Shown here: positions 27,494-38,590 of the stretch, one piece after another
Position numbering within the stretch: position 1 is the stretch's first letter
Layout of the letters: every line of letters starts with the position of its first letter
Made by a program: the position numbers and the translations under genes
Assembly (NCBI RefSeq): GCF_000819865.1
Contig: NZ_CDDF01000017.1
Coordinates: 124,001-188,000, forward strand
Source: Aeromonas eucrenophila
GTDB taxonomy: Bacteria; Pseudomonadota; Gammaproteobacteria; Enterobacterales; Aeromonadaceae
Reading direction: 5' to 3'
Length of the DNA: 64,000 bases
Notes under the pieces: model-generated
Database searches by the model: none
Told to the model about the DNA's origin: nothing
The model's input: only the letters and a program-made list of their open reading frames with translations

Positions 27494-28894
27494 ATGACCC
27501 CATTCTCCCTGTTGACCCCCACCATTGCCCGCGATGTGCTCGATCACGCGCTGCGGCTTGGCGCCGACTTCGCCGAGCTGTTCGTGGAGCGCAAGCGTCG
27601 CAGCCAGCTCAGCCTGCTCTCCAGCCAGATCGAAAACATCAGCGGCGGCCTCGATTTCGGCATAGGCGTGCGGCTCTGCTACGGCCACAAGGTGCTGTAT
27701 GGCTACACCAATCTGGCGGATCGCGACGAGCTGCTGCGCATCGTGAGCCTCTTGGCAGCCAAGGACAGGCGCGACCCAGTGGTGACCGCCACCGCCTTCG
27801 ATTTCACCCGCTTCACCGATCGCAACCCGGTGGCGCTGCCGCTGTCGGCGGACAAGCTGCTGGAGCAGAAGATTGCCTACCTGCACGCCATGGATGCCGC
27901 GGCTCGCGCCGAGAGCGCCAAGGTGAGCCAGTTCTCCGCCAATGCGCTGGGCTGGGAGCAGGAGGTGGAGATCTTCAACAGCGAAGGGCTCATGGTCAGC
28001 GATCGCCGCCACTACAACCGCATCATGGCCCAGACCATAGCCATGGACGGGAGCGAGCAGAGCATGGGCTACGAGGCCCCCGGCGCCCTGATGGGCTGGG
28101 AGCACGCGGCCCTCATCGATCCCCGGGAGCTGGCCCTCACCGCCACCCGCCAGGCGCTGGTGAAACTCGGCGCGGCCCCCTGCCCGAGCGGCAACTTGCC
28201 GGTCATCATGGAGAGCGGCTTCGGTGGCGTCATCTTCCACGAGGCTTGCGGCCACCTGCTGGAGACCACCTCGGTGGCGAAGAAAGCCTCGGTGTTCCAC
28301 GACAAGATGGGGCAGCTGATTGCCAACCCGGCGGTGAGCGCAGTGGACGAAGGTCTGCAGGCCAACGCCTGGGGTTCCATCAACGTCGACGACGAAGGCA
28401 TGGCTACCCAGCACACCCAGCTCATCAAGGACGGCGTGCTGACCGGCTTCCTGGTGGACCGCATGGGAGCGCTGAAGACCGGCCATGCCCGCACCGGCTC
28501 GGGTCGGCGCGAATCCTACCGCTTCGCCCCCGCCTCGCGCATGCGCAACACCTTTATCGAGCCGGGCAACCATTCGCTCGATGAGATGCTGGCCACGGTG
28601 GAGCACGGCATCTACGCCAGGAAGATGGGGGGCGGCTCTGTGCAGCCGGGCACCGGCGAGTTCAACTTCAACGTGCAGGAGGCCTACCTCATCGAGGGGG
28701 GCAAGATCACCAAACCGCTCAAATCGGCGACCCTGATCGGCACCGGGCCTCAGGTGCTCAAGGAGATCTCCATGGTGGGCCGCGATCTCGCACTGGCCGC
28801 CGGCATGTGCGGCTCGGTCTCGGGCTCCGTGCCCACCTCGGTCGGCCAGCCGCCACTCAAGGTCGACAACATCCTCGTAGGGGGGAACGCCTGA
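27494..28894 (+). CDS. TldD-family metallopeptidase
   Basis: TldD and TldE form a heterodimeric zinc protease that degrades unfolded peptides and matures microcin B17 and CcdA in E. coli. This 466-aa protein has the TldD zinc motif HEACGH (about residues 247-252) and the family's closing VGQPPLKVDN. ATG 27494 follows AAAAGGA. It is shorter than and diverged from E. coli TldD, so it is probably a second, paralogous set; whether the canonical tldD exists elsewhere cannot be seen. Its partner lies directly downstream. Confidence 0.9.
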   Translation: MTPFSLLTPTIARDVLDHALRLGADFAELFVERKRRSQLSLLSSQIENISGGLDFGIGVRLCYGHKVLYGYTNLADRDELLRIVSLLAAKDRRDPVVTATAFDFTRFTDRNPVALPLSADKLLEQKIAYLHAMDAAARAESAKVSQFSANALGWEQEVEIFNSEGLMVSDRRHYNRIMAQTIAMDGSEQSMGYEAPGALMGWEHAALIDPRELALTATRQALVKLGAAPCPSGNLPVIMESGFGGVIFHEACGHLLETTSVAKKASVFHDKMGQLIANPAVSAVDEGLQANAWGSINVDDEGMATQHTQLIKDGVLTGFLVDRMGALKTGHARTGSGRRESYRFAPASRMRNTFIEPGNHSLDEMLATVEHGIYARKMGGGSVQPGTGEFNFNVQEAYLIEGGKITKPLKSATLIGTGPQVLKEISMVGRDLALAAGMCGSVSGSVPTSVGQPPLKVDNILVGGNA

Positions 28895-29000
28895 TGAGCA
28901 CAATTGACAATCTGCCGGGCTCGGTTTCCCTCCAGGCCTCGGTCGGCCAGCCGCCGCTCAAGGTCGACAACATTCTCGTGGGGGGGAACGCCTGATGAGC
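28836..29000 (+). repeat. Near-identical tandem copy of the tldD 3' end
   Basis: Bases 28836-28899 (the end of the tldD homologue plus TGATGAGC) recur at 28937-29000 with 61 of 64 bases identical; all three differences are third-position changes. Both copies read SVGQPPLKVDNILVGGNA-stop and overlap an ATGAGC start. After the first copy that start opens a 33-codon frame beginning MSTIDNL, which resembles the true downstream start MSQLDMNTL and then runs into the second copy. Confidence 0.95.
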
Positions 29001-30335
29001 CAACTCGATATGAACACATTGCTGACCCGTTTGCTCAACCAGGTCGCCGATATCAACGCCGAGGCGGATCTGATCGCCAACCGGGACAAGGCCTTCTCCC
29101 TCAAGGCCGACAAGGGGGAGCTCGGTGAATACAAGGTCACCAGCAGTCAGCAGATCGGCATCCGCCTCATCAAGGAGGGTCGGGTCGGCATCGCTTACTC
29201 GGAGTCCCTGGACGAGGCTGCCCTGGCCGCCATGTTGCAGGATGCGCTGGATGCCAGCCGCTTCGCCAAGCTGGATGCGGATCAGGCCATTCGGGTCGAA
29301 GACAGCCAGATCAGCACCGACTGCGCCGAGATCAATCAGCCTGACAGCACCCCGGTGGAGGAGAAGATCTCCCTCGCCCTGCGCCTCGAGGCGGACATGC
29401 TGGCACTGCCCGATGTGACCGGCGCCCCCTACAACAGCTTCTTCGAGGGAGAGAGCCGGCTCTGGCTCGCCAACAGCCGGGGCACCCTCTGCCAGCATCA
29501 GGAGTTCAGCGTCGGCTGCTACAGCTCGGCCCTGATCTCCCGCGATGGCCGCCAGTCCATGCACTCCCAGGGACAATATGGCCGCCGCTTCGACGAGCTG
29601 GACAGCCAGGACCTCATCACGCAGATCCATGCCGTGGCCGATGCCCTGCTGGCTGGCGAGGCGGTGCCAAGTGGTCACTACAGCGCGATCTTCACGCCCA
29701 ACACCCTGGCCAGCCTGTTCGGCTGCTTCCAGGCGGCGCTCTCCGGCAAGTGGGCACAGCAGGGGATCAACCCCTGGCGGGACAAGCTGGGGCAACAGGT
29801 TGCCTCTCGCTGGCTCAGCCTGGAGAGCCGGGCCTATATGCCAGGCGGCATGAATATCAAGGGATTCGATGGCGAAGGCGCCCCCACCCGGGATCTGTTG
29901 CTGATCGGCGAGGGGGAACTCAAGACCCTGCTGCACAACAGCGCCACCGCCCACCACTTCGGCGTGGCCAGCAATGGCTCAGCGGCCCGCAGTGCCCGCA
30001 GTGCGCTGGATGTGACGGCGCGCCACCTGGTGTTTGGCACTGGCCCCCACGCGGAAGCCGAGGTCAAGAGCGGCGAATATCTGGAGCTGGTCAAGCTCGA
30101 CGGCCTGCACTCGGGCGCCGATGCGGTGAGCGGGGACTTCTCGTTCGGGGCATCCGGCTTCCTGTGCCGGGACGGCGTGCGCATTCAACCGGTGCGCGGC
30201 ATCACGGTGGCGGGCAACTTCTACCGCCTGCTGGGGGAGCTGGAGGCGGTCGGCAACCAGTTACACCACGACGATGGCAAGGGCTTCTATGCCCCCCTCA
30301 TTCGCTTCAGTGGCCTGAGCATCGCGGGCAAGTGA
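28995..30335 (+). CDS. TldE/PmbA-family protein, partner of the TldD homologue
   Basis: This 446-aa protein belongs to the PmbA/TldE side of the family, which lacks the zinc motif and pairs with TldD. The conserved late block (SGDFSFGASGFL, VRGITVAGNFYRLL) is present. It begins with ATGAGC directly after the repeated tldD tail and is in the same direction, so the two genes form one unit ended by a strong terminator. No peptide-precursor gene for the pair to process is visible nearby. Confidence 0.9.
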   Translation: MSQLDMNTLLTRLLNQVADINAEADLIANRDKAFSLKADKGELGEYKVTSSQQIGIRLIKEGRVGIAYSESLDEAALAAMLQDALDASRFAKLDADQAIRVEDSQISTDCAEINQPDSTPVEEKISLALRLEADMLALPDVTGAPYNSFFEGESRLWLANSRGTLCQHQEFSVGCYSSALISRDGRQSMHSQGQYGRRFDELDSQDLITQIHAVADALLAGEAVPSGHYSAIFTPNTLASLFGCFQAALSGKWAQQGINPWRDKLGQQVASRWLSLESRAYMPGGMNIKGFDGEGAPTRDLLLIGEGELKTLLHNSATAHHFGVASNGSAARSARSALDVTARHLVFGTGPHAEAEVKSGEYLELVKLDGLHSGADAVSGDFSFGASGFLCRDGVRIQPVRGITVAGNFYRLLGELEAVGNQLHHDDGKGFYAPLIRFSGLSIAGK

Positions 30336-30373
30336 TTGCCTGACAGGCAGCACCCAGTGCTCTCTTCCAACCC

Positions 30374-30402
30374 AAAGCGGCGCCATCAGGCGCCGCTTTT
30401 TC
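30374..30402 (+). terminator. Terminator after the TldD/TldE pair
   Basis: AAAGCGGCGCC and GGCGCCGCTTT form an 11-bp stem with loop ATCA and five T residues. Confidence 0.9.
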
Positions 30403-30484
30403 ATTGATGGCGCCCCTTGCCCGCGACTCCTAACCTCTAAGAGTCGCCGGTCGCATCGGCCGGATATTGCTGGAGAACACCAAG

Positions 30485-30859
30485 ATGGACAATACCCTGG
30501 TTTGGGCCGACATTCCGACCCGGGATCTGGATCGCGCCATGGCCTTCTACGCGGCCCTGCTCGATGTGGAGGTCACACCGGAACAGGAGGAGATACGCTT
30601 CGCCATGTTGCGCCACGATGGCAACAACGCGGCGGCCTGCCTCGGCCCCATGGACGAATACCACCAACCGGGCGGCACGGGTCCCCTTATCTATCTCTCT
30701 CTGGGTGACAGGCTGAAGGAGGCCGAGCAGATGGTGCCCCGACTCGGTGGACGGGTGCTAGAACCCCTGCACAGCATCGGCAGTGGCCACGGCTCCCGGG
30801 TCATCATCGAGGACACCGAGGGCAACCGCCTCGCCCTCTATGCCCCGCCCGCCGCCTGA
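30485..30859 (+). CDS. VOC-family (glyoxalase-like) protein
   Basis: This 124-aa protein has the vicinal-oxygen-chelate layout of two beta-alpha-beta-beta-beta modules: it opens with WADIPTRDLDRAMAFYAALL and ends with VIIEDTEGNRLALYAP. Family members include glyoxalases, dioxygenases and antibiotic-binding proteins, and the substrate cannot be told here. ATG 30485 follows GGAGA. It is a single gene between two strong terminators. Confidence 0.88.
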   Translation: MDNTLVWADIPTRDLDRAMAFYAALLDVEVTPEQEEIRFAMLRHDGNNAAACLGPMDEYHQPGGTGPLIYLSLGDRLKEAEQMVPRLGGRVLEPLHSIGSGHGSRVIIEDTEGNRLALYAPPAA

Positions 30860-30911
30860 GCCGGGCATGCACCCAGGCAGATCTCATTCATAGGTGGCAC
30901 GGCCACGGCAG

Positions 30912-30949
30912 AAACAACAACGGCGACCCTGAGGTCGCCGTTGTTGTTT
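30912..30949. terminator. Bidirectional terminator
   Basis: A 17-bp perfect stem (30912-30928 with 30933-30949, loop CTGA), A-rich on the left arm and T-rich on the right, lies between the convergent VOC and L,D-transpeptidase genes. Confidence 0.9.
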
Positions 30950-30968
30950 CTCTACCACGCTGAGGCCA

Positions 30969-31895
30969 TCAGGCCTGCGGGTTGAGGCGGGTCGGCAAGC
31001 CGTTACGCTGCTCCAGCACCTGCTTGACTACATTGGAGTCGCTCTCCGCGTGGGCGATGAAGCGGGTGATGGCCGGGGTCATGGGCAAGGGCACGGATTC
31101 GCTGGAGTTGAACTCCGCTTCGGTACGGGACAGCGGCTCATGGACTTCCATGTAGCGACCGCCATCCGGCTCGACGGTGGACTTGACCGGCTGGTTCACG
31201 AACTGGACGCGGGTGCCGACAGGTACGTTGTCAAACAGGTACTTGATGTCGTCCGCGCGCAGACGCACACAGCCGCTGCTCACCCGCAGGCCGATGCCGA
31301 AGGTGGCGTTGGTGCCGTGGATGGCGTAGAGGTTGCCGATGTAGAGCGCATGCAGACCCATGGGGTTATCCGGGCCGGCCGGCCAGACCGCTGGCAGGGT
31401 CTTGCCCTGAGCGGCATAGCGACGACGGATGTTCTCGGTCGGGGTCCAGGTCGGGTTCGCGCGCTTGCGTTCCACCTTGGTGATCCAGTTTTCCGGGGTG
31501 TTGACCCCCAGCTGGCCGATGCCGATGGGCAGTACCTGCACCACGTTCTTGCCCTTCGGGTAGTAGTACAGGCGCATCTCGGCCACGTTGATGACGATCC
31601 CCTCGCGCGGTGCATTCGGCAGGATCAGCTGATGGGGGATGACCAGCTTGCTGCCCGGGGTCGGCAGATAGGGGTCAACGCCCGGGTTCGCTTCCATGAT
31701 GTTGGTCAGGCCCAGTTGGAAGTCGGAGGCGATCTGCTCCAGCGGACGATTATCCGCAGGCACCACGTACTCCTGATTCTCGCCGATCAGGCGGCTGTTG
31801 GCGGCTGGCAGCGCGTATTCAACGGCGGCTGCCTGCTGGCTGACCAGGGTCAGAGTACAAAAAAGGGCCGAAGCGGCAATGCGAAGGGGATTCAT
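30969..31895 (-). CDS. L,D-transpeptidase (YkuD domain with LysM-like part)
   Basis: This periplasmic enzyme of the ErfK/YbiS/YcfS/YnhG group attaches Braun-type lipoprotein to, or makes 3-3 crosslinks in, peptidoglycan. The 308-aa precursor has a signal peptide (cleavage near AAA-V), a LysM-like segment (about residues 42-90) and the YkuD domain (about 98-235) with His193 (HGTNA) and catalytic Cys209 (SSGCVRL). Which of the two activities applies is not evident from the sequence. Confidence 0.93.
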   Translation of the reverse strand: MNPLRIAASALFCTLTLVSQQAAAVEYALPAANSRLIGENQEYVVPADNRPLEQIASDFQLGLTNIMEANPGVDPYLPTPGSKLVIPHQLILPNAPREGIVINVAEMRLYYYPKGKNVVQVLPIGIGQLGVNTPENWITKVERKRANPTWTPTENIRRRYAAQGKTLPAVWPAGPDNPMGLHALYIGNLYAIHGTNATFGIGLRVSSGCVRLRADDIKYLFDNVPVGTRVQFVNQPVKSTVEPDGGRYMEVHEPLSRTEAEFNSSESVPLPMTPAITRFIAHAESDSNVVKQVLEQRNGLPTRLNPQA

Positions 31896-31997
31896 AAAGT
31901 TCCTGTATTGTTCCTGTACCTGTGGGCCTGAGACCTGTTATTCCTCGGTTTGTCCTGCTGCGACTTGCTCGCGCCCCGGACCGATAACCGAGCGCGC

Positions 31998-32026
31998 ATT
32001 CTTTCCCGAGTCGGACAAAATTTCAA
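31998..32026 (-). promoter_or_regulatory. Sigma70-type promoter for the L,D-transpeptidase
   Basis: On the minus strand TTGAAA (32021-32026), 17 bases, then AAGAAT (31998-32003), about 100 bases before the start codon. Confidence 0.45.
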
Positions 32027-32162
32027 CTTGAAGAGGGGGCTTTTTAGCGGAAAAGATCCATTCTGCCCTCAACAATTCCCTCCATCGGCCCCCCGACACC
32101 CTAGCATCGACAATCTGAGCGTAAAATGAACAACCTGGAACCTCCCTGATCACCCGCTCAAA

Positions 32163-32191
32163 TTGCATGATGGGCCGGTGACGAGTACAAT
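32163..32191 (+). promoter_or_regulatory. Sigma70-type promoter for trhP
   Basis: TTGCAT (32163-32168), a 17-base spacer and TACAAT (32186-32191) lie in the 454-base gap 31896-32349. This predicts a 5' leader of about 150 bases for trhP. Confidence 0.6.
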
Positions 32192-32210
32192 CTCGCACCC
32201 CGTATATCAG

Positions 32211-32333
32211 GAGTATCGAGCCATTTCATACTCAGGGTGTACCCCATCGGGTGCCAATGCGTCGAGTACCGTCGTGCACCACAGATGAACCAATACGACG
32301 CCATCAGGTGGCGTTGTCCTGATTTGCAATCAG
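32211..32333 (+). promoter_or_regulatory. Structured 5' leader of trhP
   Basis: Three short hairpins can form: GAGTAT/ATACTC (32211-32216 with 32228-32233), ACGCCA/TGGCGT (32298-32303 with 32309-32314) and CTGATT/AATCAG (32319-32324 with 32328-32333). None has a classic T tract and no known riboswitch is recognised. Nothing else is seen in the 31896-32349 gap apart from the two divergent promoters. Confidence 0.35.
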
Positions 32334-32349
32334 ACATAAAGAGTCCAAC

Positions 32350-33961
<1,612 letters not shown>

Positions 33962-33982
33962 CTGGTCGCCTCCTCAAGCAAT

Positions 33983-34011
33983 AAAAAAGCCGGACAATGT
34001 CCGGCTTTTTT
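33983..34011. terminator. Bidirectional terminator
   Basis: AAAAAAGCCGGAC and GTCCGGCTTTTTT form a 13-bp stem with loop AAT between the convergent yfhL and DUF1090 genes. Confidence 0.9.
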
Positions 34012-34028
34012 ATGTGCGCTCTGCAGTC

Positions 34029-34421
34029 TCAGGGTTTGACCAGCTTCTGCAACGCCTCCAATTCGCGCTGGGCTTCCAGCAGTTCGGCCTGGGACTCTTC
34101 CAGCTTGGCCTGCTTCTTGGCGATCTTGTCCGGCTTGCCCGACACCCGCGCGCTCTGCAGATCGGCAAGGCGCTCTTCCACCTCCTCCTTCTGCTTGGCC
34201 ACTTTCTGTTGCTGCTCCTTGAGAAGGCCCGCATCGGTACAGTGGGTCTCGATGTTGCGCAGGGCCTGCTCCAGCCCGGCCACCTGATCCGCATTGTTGT
34301 GCGCCTTGGCGAAGACCAGCTGATCGGTCACCGCCTGATGCCGAGCCTTGCAGCCAACCTCCTGGCTCCCATAAGCCTGACCGGCCAACAGCAACATACT
34401 CATTCCGGCAATCTTCCACAT
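34029..34421 (-). CDS. DUF1090 periplasmic coiled-coil protein (YqjC-like)
   Basis: This 130-aa protein has a signal peptide (cleavage near YGS), two cysteines (GCKARHQ and THCTD) that may form a disulfide, and a long charged coiled coil from about residue 68 on. This is the layout of DUF1090 proteins such as E. coli YqjC, whose function is unknown. GAGG stands 5 bases before the ATG. Confidence 0.82.
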   Translation of the reverse strand: MWKIAGMSMLLLAGQAYGSQEVGCKARHQAVTDQLVFAKAHNNADQVAGLEQALRNIETHCTDAGLLKEQQQKVAKQKEEVEERLADLQSARVSGKPDKIAKKQAKLEESQAELLEAQRELEALQKLVKP

Positions 34422-34581
34422 AACGACCTCGTCATTCTGTCATATTGGATGGCCGCCTATGAGACCTGACTCACCCTCCGAGGTCAAGGCGGAGGGAAAA
34501 ACCTACGACAGACTTTGTACCCCATCACGCCAACAGCGCCCGTATGGCGCTACAATGATGCCTTTCAATCCGGAGAGCTCC

Positions 34582-34935
34582 ATGAAGCAACAGATCGTCA
34601 TCATCGCCAACGGCGCCCCCTACGGCAGCGAGTCCCTGTTCAACGCCCTGCGTCTGGCCATCGCCCTCAACGAGCAGGGTGGCGTCATCCTGAAGCTGTT
34701 CCTGATGTCCGATGCCGTCGGCGCCGCGCTGGCAGGCCAGGCACCGGCCGAGGGCTACAACCTGCGTCAGATGCTGGAGATACTGCTGGCACAGGGCACC
34801 CTGATCCGGCTGTGCAAGACTTGCACCGATGCCCGTGGCATCACGGCCCTGCCCCTCATCGAGGGCATCGAGATCGGCACCCTGCCCCTGCTGGCCCAGT
34901 GGACCCTGGCGGCCGACAAGGTGCTGACCTTCTAG
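34582..34935 (+). CDS. ychN: DsrE-family protein YchN
   Basis: This 117-aa protein matches E. coli YchN closely (ANGAPYGSESLFNALRLAIAL, LCKTCTDARGI, LAADKVLTF). YchN is a homohexamer of the DsrE/TusD fold, related to sulfur-relay proteins, and the conserved Cys pair in CKTC suits that. Its role is not established. ATG 34582 follows GGAGAG; the frame is open upstream. It converges on the MFS gene with only 3 bases between the stops. Confidence 0.93.
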   Translation: MKQQIVIIANGAPYGSESLFNALRLAIALNEQGGVILKLFLMSDAVGAALAGQAPAEGYNLRQMLEILLAQGTLIRLCKTCTDARGITALPLIEGIEIGTLPLLAQWTLAADKVLTF

Positions 34936-34938
34936 TCG

Positions 34939-36156
34939 TCAGGACTCGGCGCCGGCCTGGATCAGCGTCGGACGCGGGATCCGGGTCCCCCATCCATAGA
35001 GAACCAGGATGGCCAGACAGAGCAGCGCCATGAGCCCGTAGAGCCAGCTGCCTCCCCAATTGGTCAGGATCCAGCCTCCTAGCAGCGCCCCGATGGCGAT
35101 CCCGAGCCCGGACATGGACGCGGCCCCAAAATAACTGCCCTTGAGGTGGCTTGGCGCCATCTGATCGATCAGCACGTTGAGCAGCGGGAACAGGATGCAC
35201 TCACCGACGCTGAGCAGGATGACCGCTACTATCCAGTGCCACCAGATGGCGGTATCCCCGAGTGCAAAGAGCAGTTGAGCGCCAAGAAAGATCGCCACCC
35301 CGAGTTGTAACCGGCTCTTGATGAGCCAGTTGGCGGTCAGGTGCAGCAGTGGGAACTGCAGGATCACTATGGTCAGCGCATTGGCCGACACCAACCAACC
35401 GATGAGTCGCTCCACCTCGGGGGTCCCCGCCCGGGTCAGATACTGGATGAGCGGCGACTCGAACTGGGCATAGACCAGCATCAGCAGCACGTTGGCCAGG
35501 GTCAACAACAGGAAGCCTCTATCCTGCCAGAGCACGCGCAGCACGGCCCGCATGCCGGGACCGGCGGCACTGCTTGCCTGAGCACCCGCGAGTCGAAAAC
35601 CCAGTATGAAGATGAGGCCGAGCAGCAGATAGCTGGCACTGAGCAACAGAAAGGTCTCCTGCCGGGCACTCAGGCCATAGCTGACACCGAGTAGGGGGCC
35701 GATGGCCGCCCCCAGGTTGAGCAGAAAGTAACGAAGGTGCAGCGCCAGCTCGCGGGCTTTTGGCTCGGCCAGGCTATCGGCCATCAGCGCCTTGCCCGGT
35801 GAATCGATGAGCCCGTAGGAGAGTCCACTGCCTACCACCCCGATCGCCAGCCAGAACACCTGATGGGAGAGCCCGAGCAGGCTGACACTCAAGGCCGACA
35901 CCAGGCAGCCAAACAACAGTATGTTGCGCCGTCCCCACTTGTCCGACAGCCAGCCCCCATAGAAGCTGACCAGGGTGGAGAGTGCCGCAGTCGACCCCAG
36001 GATGAGGCCAATCAGGGTCGCCGACAGACCGTAGTCACGGTAGAGCAGAATGGAGAGGAAGGGCCAGACCATGAAGAAAGTGGTGCGCACCATGAAGGTG
36101 CCCAGGATCACGATCCAGACCAGAGGGGGAAAATGCCTGAGATAGGCCCATGACAT
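34939..36156 (-). CDS. MFS transporter (MdtH-like)
   Basis: This 405-aa inner-membrane protein has about 12 hydrophobic spans and the MFS loop 2-3 signature GGWLSDKWGRRN. Size and layout resemble MdtH-type drug exporters, but the similarity is too general to assign a substrate. It is a single gene between ychN (convergent) and the pnp terminator. Confidence 0.88.
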   Translation of the reverse strand: MSWAYLRHFPPLVWIVILGTFMVRTTFFMVWPFLSILLYRDYGLSATLIGLILGSTAALSTLVSFYGGWLSDKWGRRNILLFGCLVSALSVSLLGLSHQVFWLAIGVVGSGLSYGLIDSPGKALMADSLAEPKARELALHLRYFLLNLGAAIGPLLGVSYGLSARQETFLLLSASYLLLGLIFILGFRLAGAQASSAAGPGMRAVLRVLWQDRGFLLLTLANVLLMLVYAQFESPLIQYLTRAGTPEVERLIGWLVSANALTIVILQFPLLHLTANWLIKSRLQLGVAIFLGAQLLFALGDTAIWWHWIVAVILLSVGECILFPLLNVLIDQMAPSHLKGSYFGAASMSGLGIAIGALLGGWILTNWGGSWLYGLMALLCLAILVLYGWGTRIPRPTLIQAGAES

Positions 36157-36265
36157 ACTGCAATTCCTTTTGACAGCGAAGAGGCGGGTCGTCCCTTATA
36201 ACAATTGGCGCCGACTGGAACAACCCATCTTGTTGCCAGATCCCTCTAGCGAAGAAAATAAGGCA

Positions 36266-36296
36266 TAAAAAAAGCCGACCCAGGGGTCGGCTTTTT
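36266..36296 (-). terminator. Terminator after pnp
   Basis: GCCGACC (36274-36280) and GGTCGGC (36285-36291) with loop CAGG; on the minus strand a run of seven T residues follows. Confidence 0.9.
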
Positions 36297-36311
36297 CACG
36301 GCACGGCAGCC

Positions 36312-38459
36312 TTATTCGGCAGTCGGCTCTTCGACGGCGGCAACGGCCACGTCGGCAACCGGAGCGGCGGCTTCGGTCGGTGCATTCGCTTCCTTGATGG
36401 AGAGACGCACACGGCCTTGACGGTCCACTTCCAGTACCTTCACCTTCACCACGTCACCGATCTTCAGGAAGTCGGCCACGTTCTGCACGCGGGCATCGGT
36501 GATCTGGGAGATGTGTACCAGACCGTCTTTACCCGGCAGGATGTTGACGAAGGCGCCGAAATCGGCCAGACGCACAACCTTGCCTTCATAGATGCGGTTC
36601 ACTTCGATCTCGGCGGTGATGGCCTCGATGCGACGGATGGCTTCCATGGCGGCTTCGTTGGCAACGGCGGAGATGCGGACGGTACCGTCATCATCCAGCT
36701 CGATGTTGGTGCCGGTCTCTTCGGTCAGGGCACGGATCACGGAACCACCCTTGCCGATCACATCCTTGATCTTCTCAGGATTGATCTTGATGGTGTGGAT
36801 GCGCGGTGCGAAATCGGAGATTTCGCTACGGGGAGCCTGGATGGCTTCGTCCATGACCTTCAGGATGTGCAGGCGAGCGCCACGAGCTTGCTTGAGGGCA
36901 ATCTCCATGATCTCTTTGGTGATGCCTTCGATCTTGATGTCCATCTGCAGCGCGGTGATACCTTGAGTAGTACCGGCTACCTTGAAGTCCATGTCACCCA
37001 GGTGATCTTCGTCACCCAGGATGTCGGACAGCACGACGAAACCTTCTTCTTCCTTCACCAGACCCATGGCGATACCGGCAACGGAGGCCTTGATCGGCAC
37101 ACCCGCGTCCATCAGCGCCAGGGAGGAACCACAGACGGAGGCCATGGAGGAGGAACCGTTGGATTCGGTGATTTCAGACACCACGCGCACCACGTACGGG
37201 AACTCGGCGGCGCTCGGCATCACGGCAGCAACGCCGCGCTTGGCCAGACGACCGTGACCGATTTCACGACGCTTCGGGCTACCCATCATGCCGGTCTCAC
37301 CGACGCAATACGGCGGGAAGTTGTAGTGCAGCATGAAGCGGTCGGCGCGGTGGCCAGCCAGCTCGTCGATGTTCTGGGCGTCACGCTCGGTACCCAGGGT
37401 CGCAACGACGATGGCTTGAGTCTCACCACGGGTGAACAGGGCGGAGCCGTGAGCGCGCGGCAGGATGCCGGTGCCGACGGACAGGGCGCGGATCATTTCC
37501 GGATCGCGACCATCGATGCGCGGCTCGCCACGGACCACACGGCCACGGACGATGCGGCTTTCCAGGCTGTGGAACTCTTCGCCGATCTTCTTGGCATCTT
37601 CTTCCACGCCGGAGGCGATGACTTGCTCAACCACACGGGACTTGATGGCACCGATGGCGGCGTAACGCACGGCCTTCTCGGTGATGCGGTAGGCTTCGCC
37701 CAGCTCGGCGGTGGCCAGCTCGGCAACCTTGGCTTTCAGCGCTTCGTTGACCGCAGGCGGGGTCCAATCCCACGGCTGGGTACCCACGTCGGCGGCGAAT
37801 TCGTTGATGGCGTTGATCACGACTTGCATCTGCTCGTGGCCATAGACGACGGCGCCCAGCATGGTCTCTTCAGACAGGATGGCCGCTTCGGATTCCACCA
37901 TCAGCACCGCATTGGCGGTACCGGCAACCACCAGGTCCAGATCGCTCTGGGGCAGTTCGGTGGTGGTCGGGTTCAATACGTACTGACCGTTCATGTAACC
38001 CACGCGGGCAGCAGCAATCGGGCCGCCGAAGGGGATGCCGGAGATGGCCAGTGCAGCAGAGGCACCGATCATGGCAACGATGTCAGGAGACACGGCCGGG
38101 TTCACGGACATGACGGTGGCAACCACCTGAACCTCATTGAGGAAGCCTTCCGGGAACAGCGGACGAATAGGACGGTCGATCAGACGGGAGATCAGGGTCT
38201 CGCCTTCGCTCGGACGGCCTTCACGACGGAAGAAACCACCCGGGATACGACCAGCAGCATAGGTACGCTCCTGGTAGTTGACGGTCAGCGGGAAGAAATC
38301 ACGGCCGTGATCGGCCTCTTTCTTGCCGACAACGGTCACAAATACGCAGGTATCGTCCATGCTGACCATGACGGCCGCAGTGGCTTGACGGGCCATCACA
38401 CCAGTTTCCAGTGTGACGGTGTGTTGACCGTACTGGAATGACTTAACAATAGGATTCAC
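36312..38459 (-). CDS. pnp: Polynucleotide phosphorylase
   Basis: PNPase is the phosphorolytic 3'-5' exoribonuclease of the degradosome. The 715-aa protein has two RNase PH domains, then KH ([17 protein letters not shown]) and S1 ([20 protein letters not shown]) domains. The start is GTG 38459, preceded by AAAGGA and giving [11 protein letters not shown]; the frame is open further upstream. It lies downstream of rpsO with a terminator between them, as in E. coli, where readthrough and RNase III processing control pnp. Confidence 0.97.
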   Translation of the reverse strand: MNPIVKSFQYGQHTVTLETGVMARQATAAVMVSMDDTCVFVTVVGKKEADHGRDFFPLTVNYQERTYAAGRIPGGFFRREGRPSEGETLISRLIDRPIRPLFPEGFLNEVQVVATVMSVNPAVSPDIVAMIGASAALAISGIPFGGPIAAARVGYMNGQYVLNPTTTELPQSDLDLVVAGTANAVLMVESEAAILSEETMLGAVVYGHEQMQVVINAINEFAADVGTQPWDWTPPAVNEALKAKVAELATAELGEAYRITEKAVRYAAIGAIKSRVVEQVIASGVEEDAKKIGEEFHSLESRIVRGRVVRGEPRIDGRDPEMIRALSVGTGILPRAHGSALFTRGETQAIVVATLGTERDAQNIDELAGHRADRFMLHYNFPPYCVGETGMMGSPKRREIGHGRLAKRGVAAVMPSAAEFPYVVRVVSEITESNGSSSMASVCGSSLALMDAGVPIKASVAGIAMGLVKEEEGFVVLSDILGDEDHLGDMDFKVAGTTQGITALQMDIKIEGITKEIMEIALKQARGARLHILKVMDEAIQAPRSEISDFAPRIHTIKINPEKIKDVIGKGGSVIRALTEETGTNIELDDDGTVRISAVANEAAMEAIRRIEAITAEIEVNRIYEGKVVRLADFGAFVNILPGKDGLVHISQITDARVQNVADFLKIGDVVKVKVLEVDRQGRVRLSIKEANAPTEAAAPVADVAVAAVEEPTAE

Positions 38460-38590
38460 GTGAATTTCCTTTTTACAATTTGGCGCTTTAAATTCGCGTG
38501 CAAGTATACTTGATTCGAACCAAAAGGTAAGCGGCGACACGAATTCTGTGAGGCAGGCAACGACTTGCGGCGTCAGAAAAAAGCGCAATA

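Noticed and set aside
28894-28995. 33-codon frame between the TldD and TldE homologues, as a peptide precursor processed by the pair
   Set aside because: Its last 18 codons are a copy of the end of the TldD homologue, so it is explained by the duplication scar, not as a RiPP gene.
36417-38441. 674-codon open frame opposite pnp
   Set aside because: Antisense shadow of pnp, with biased composition (His, Asp, Gly) and no family resemblance.
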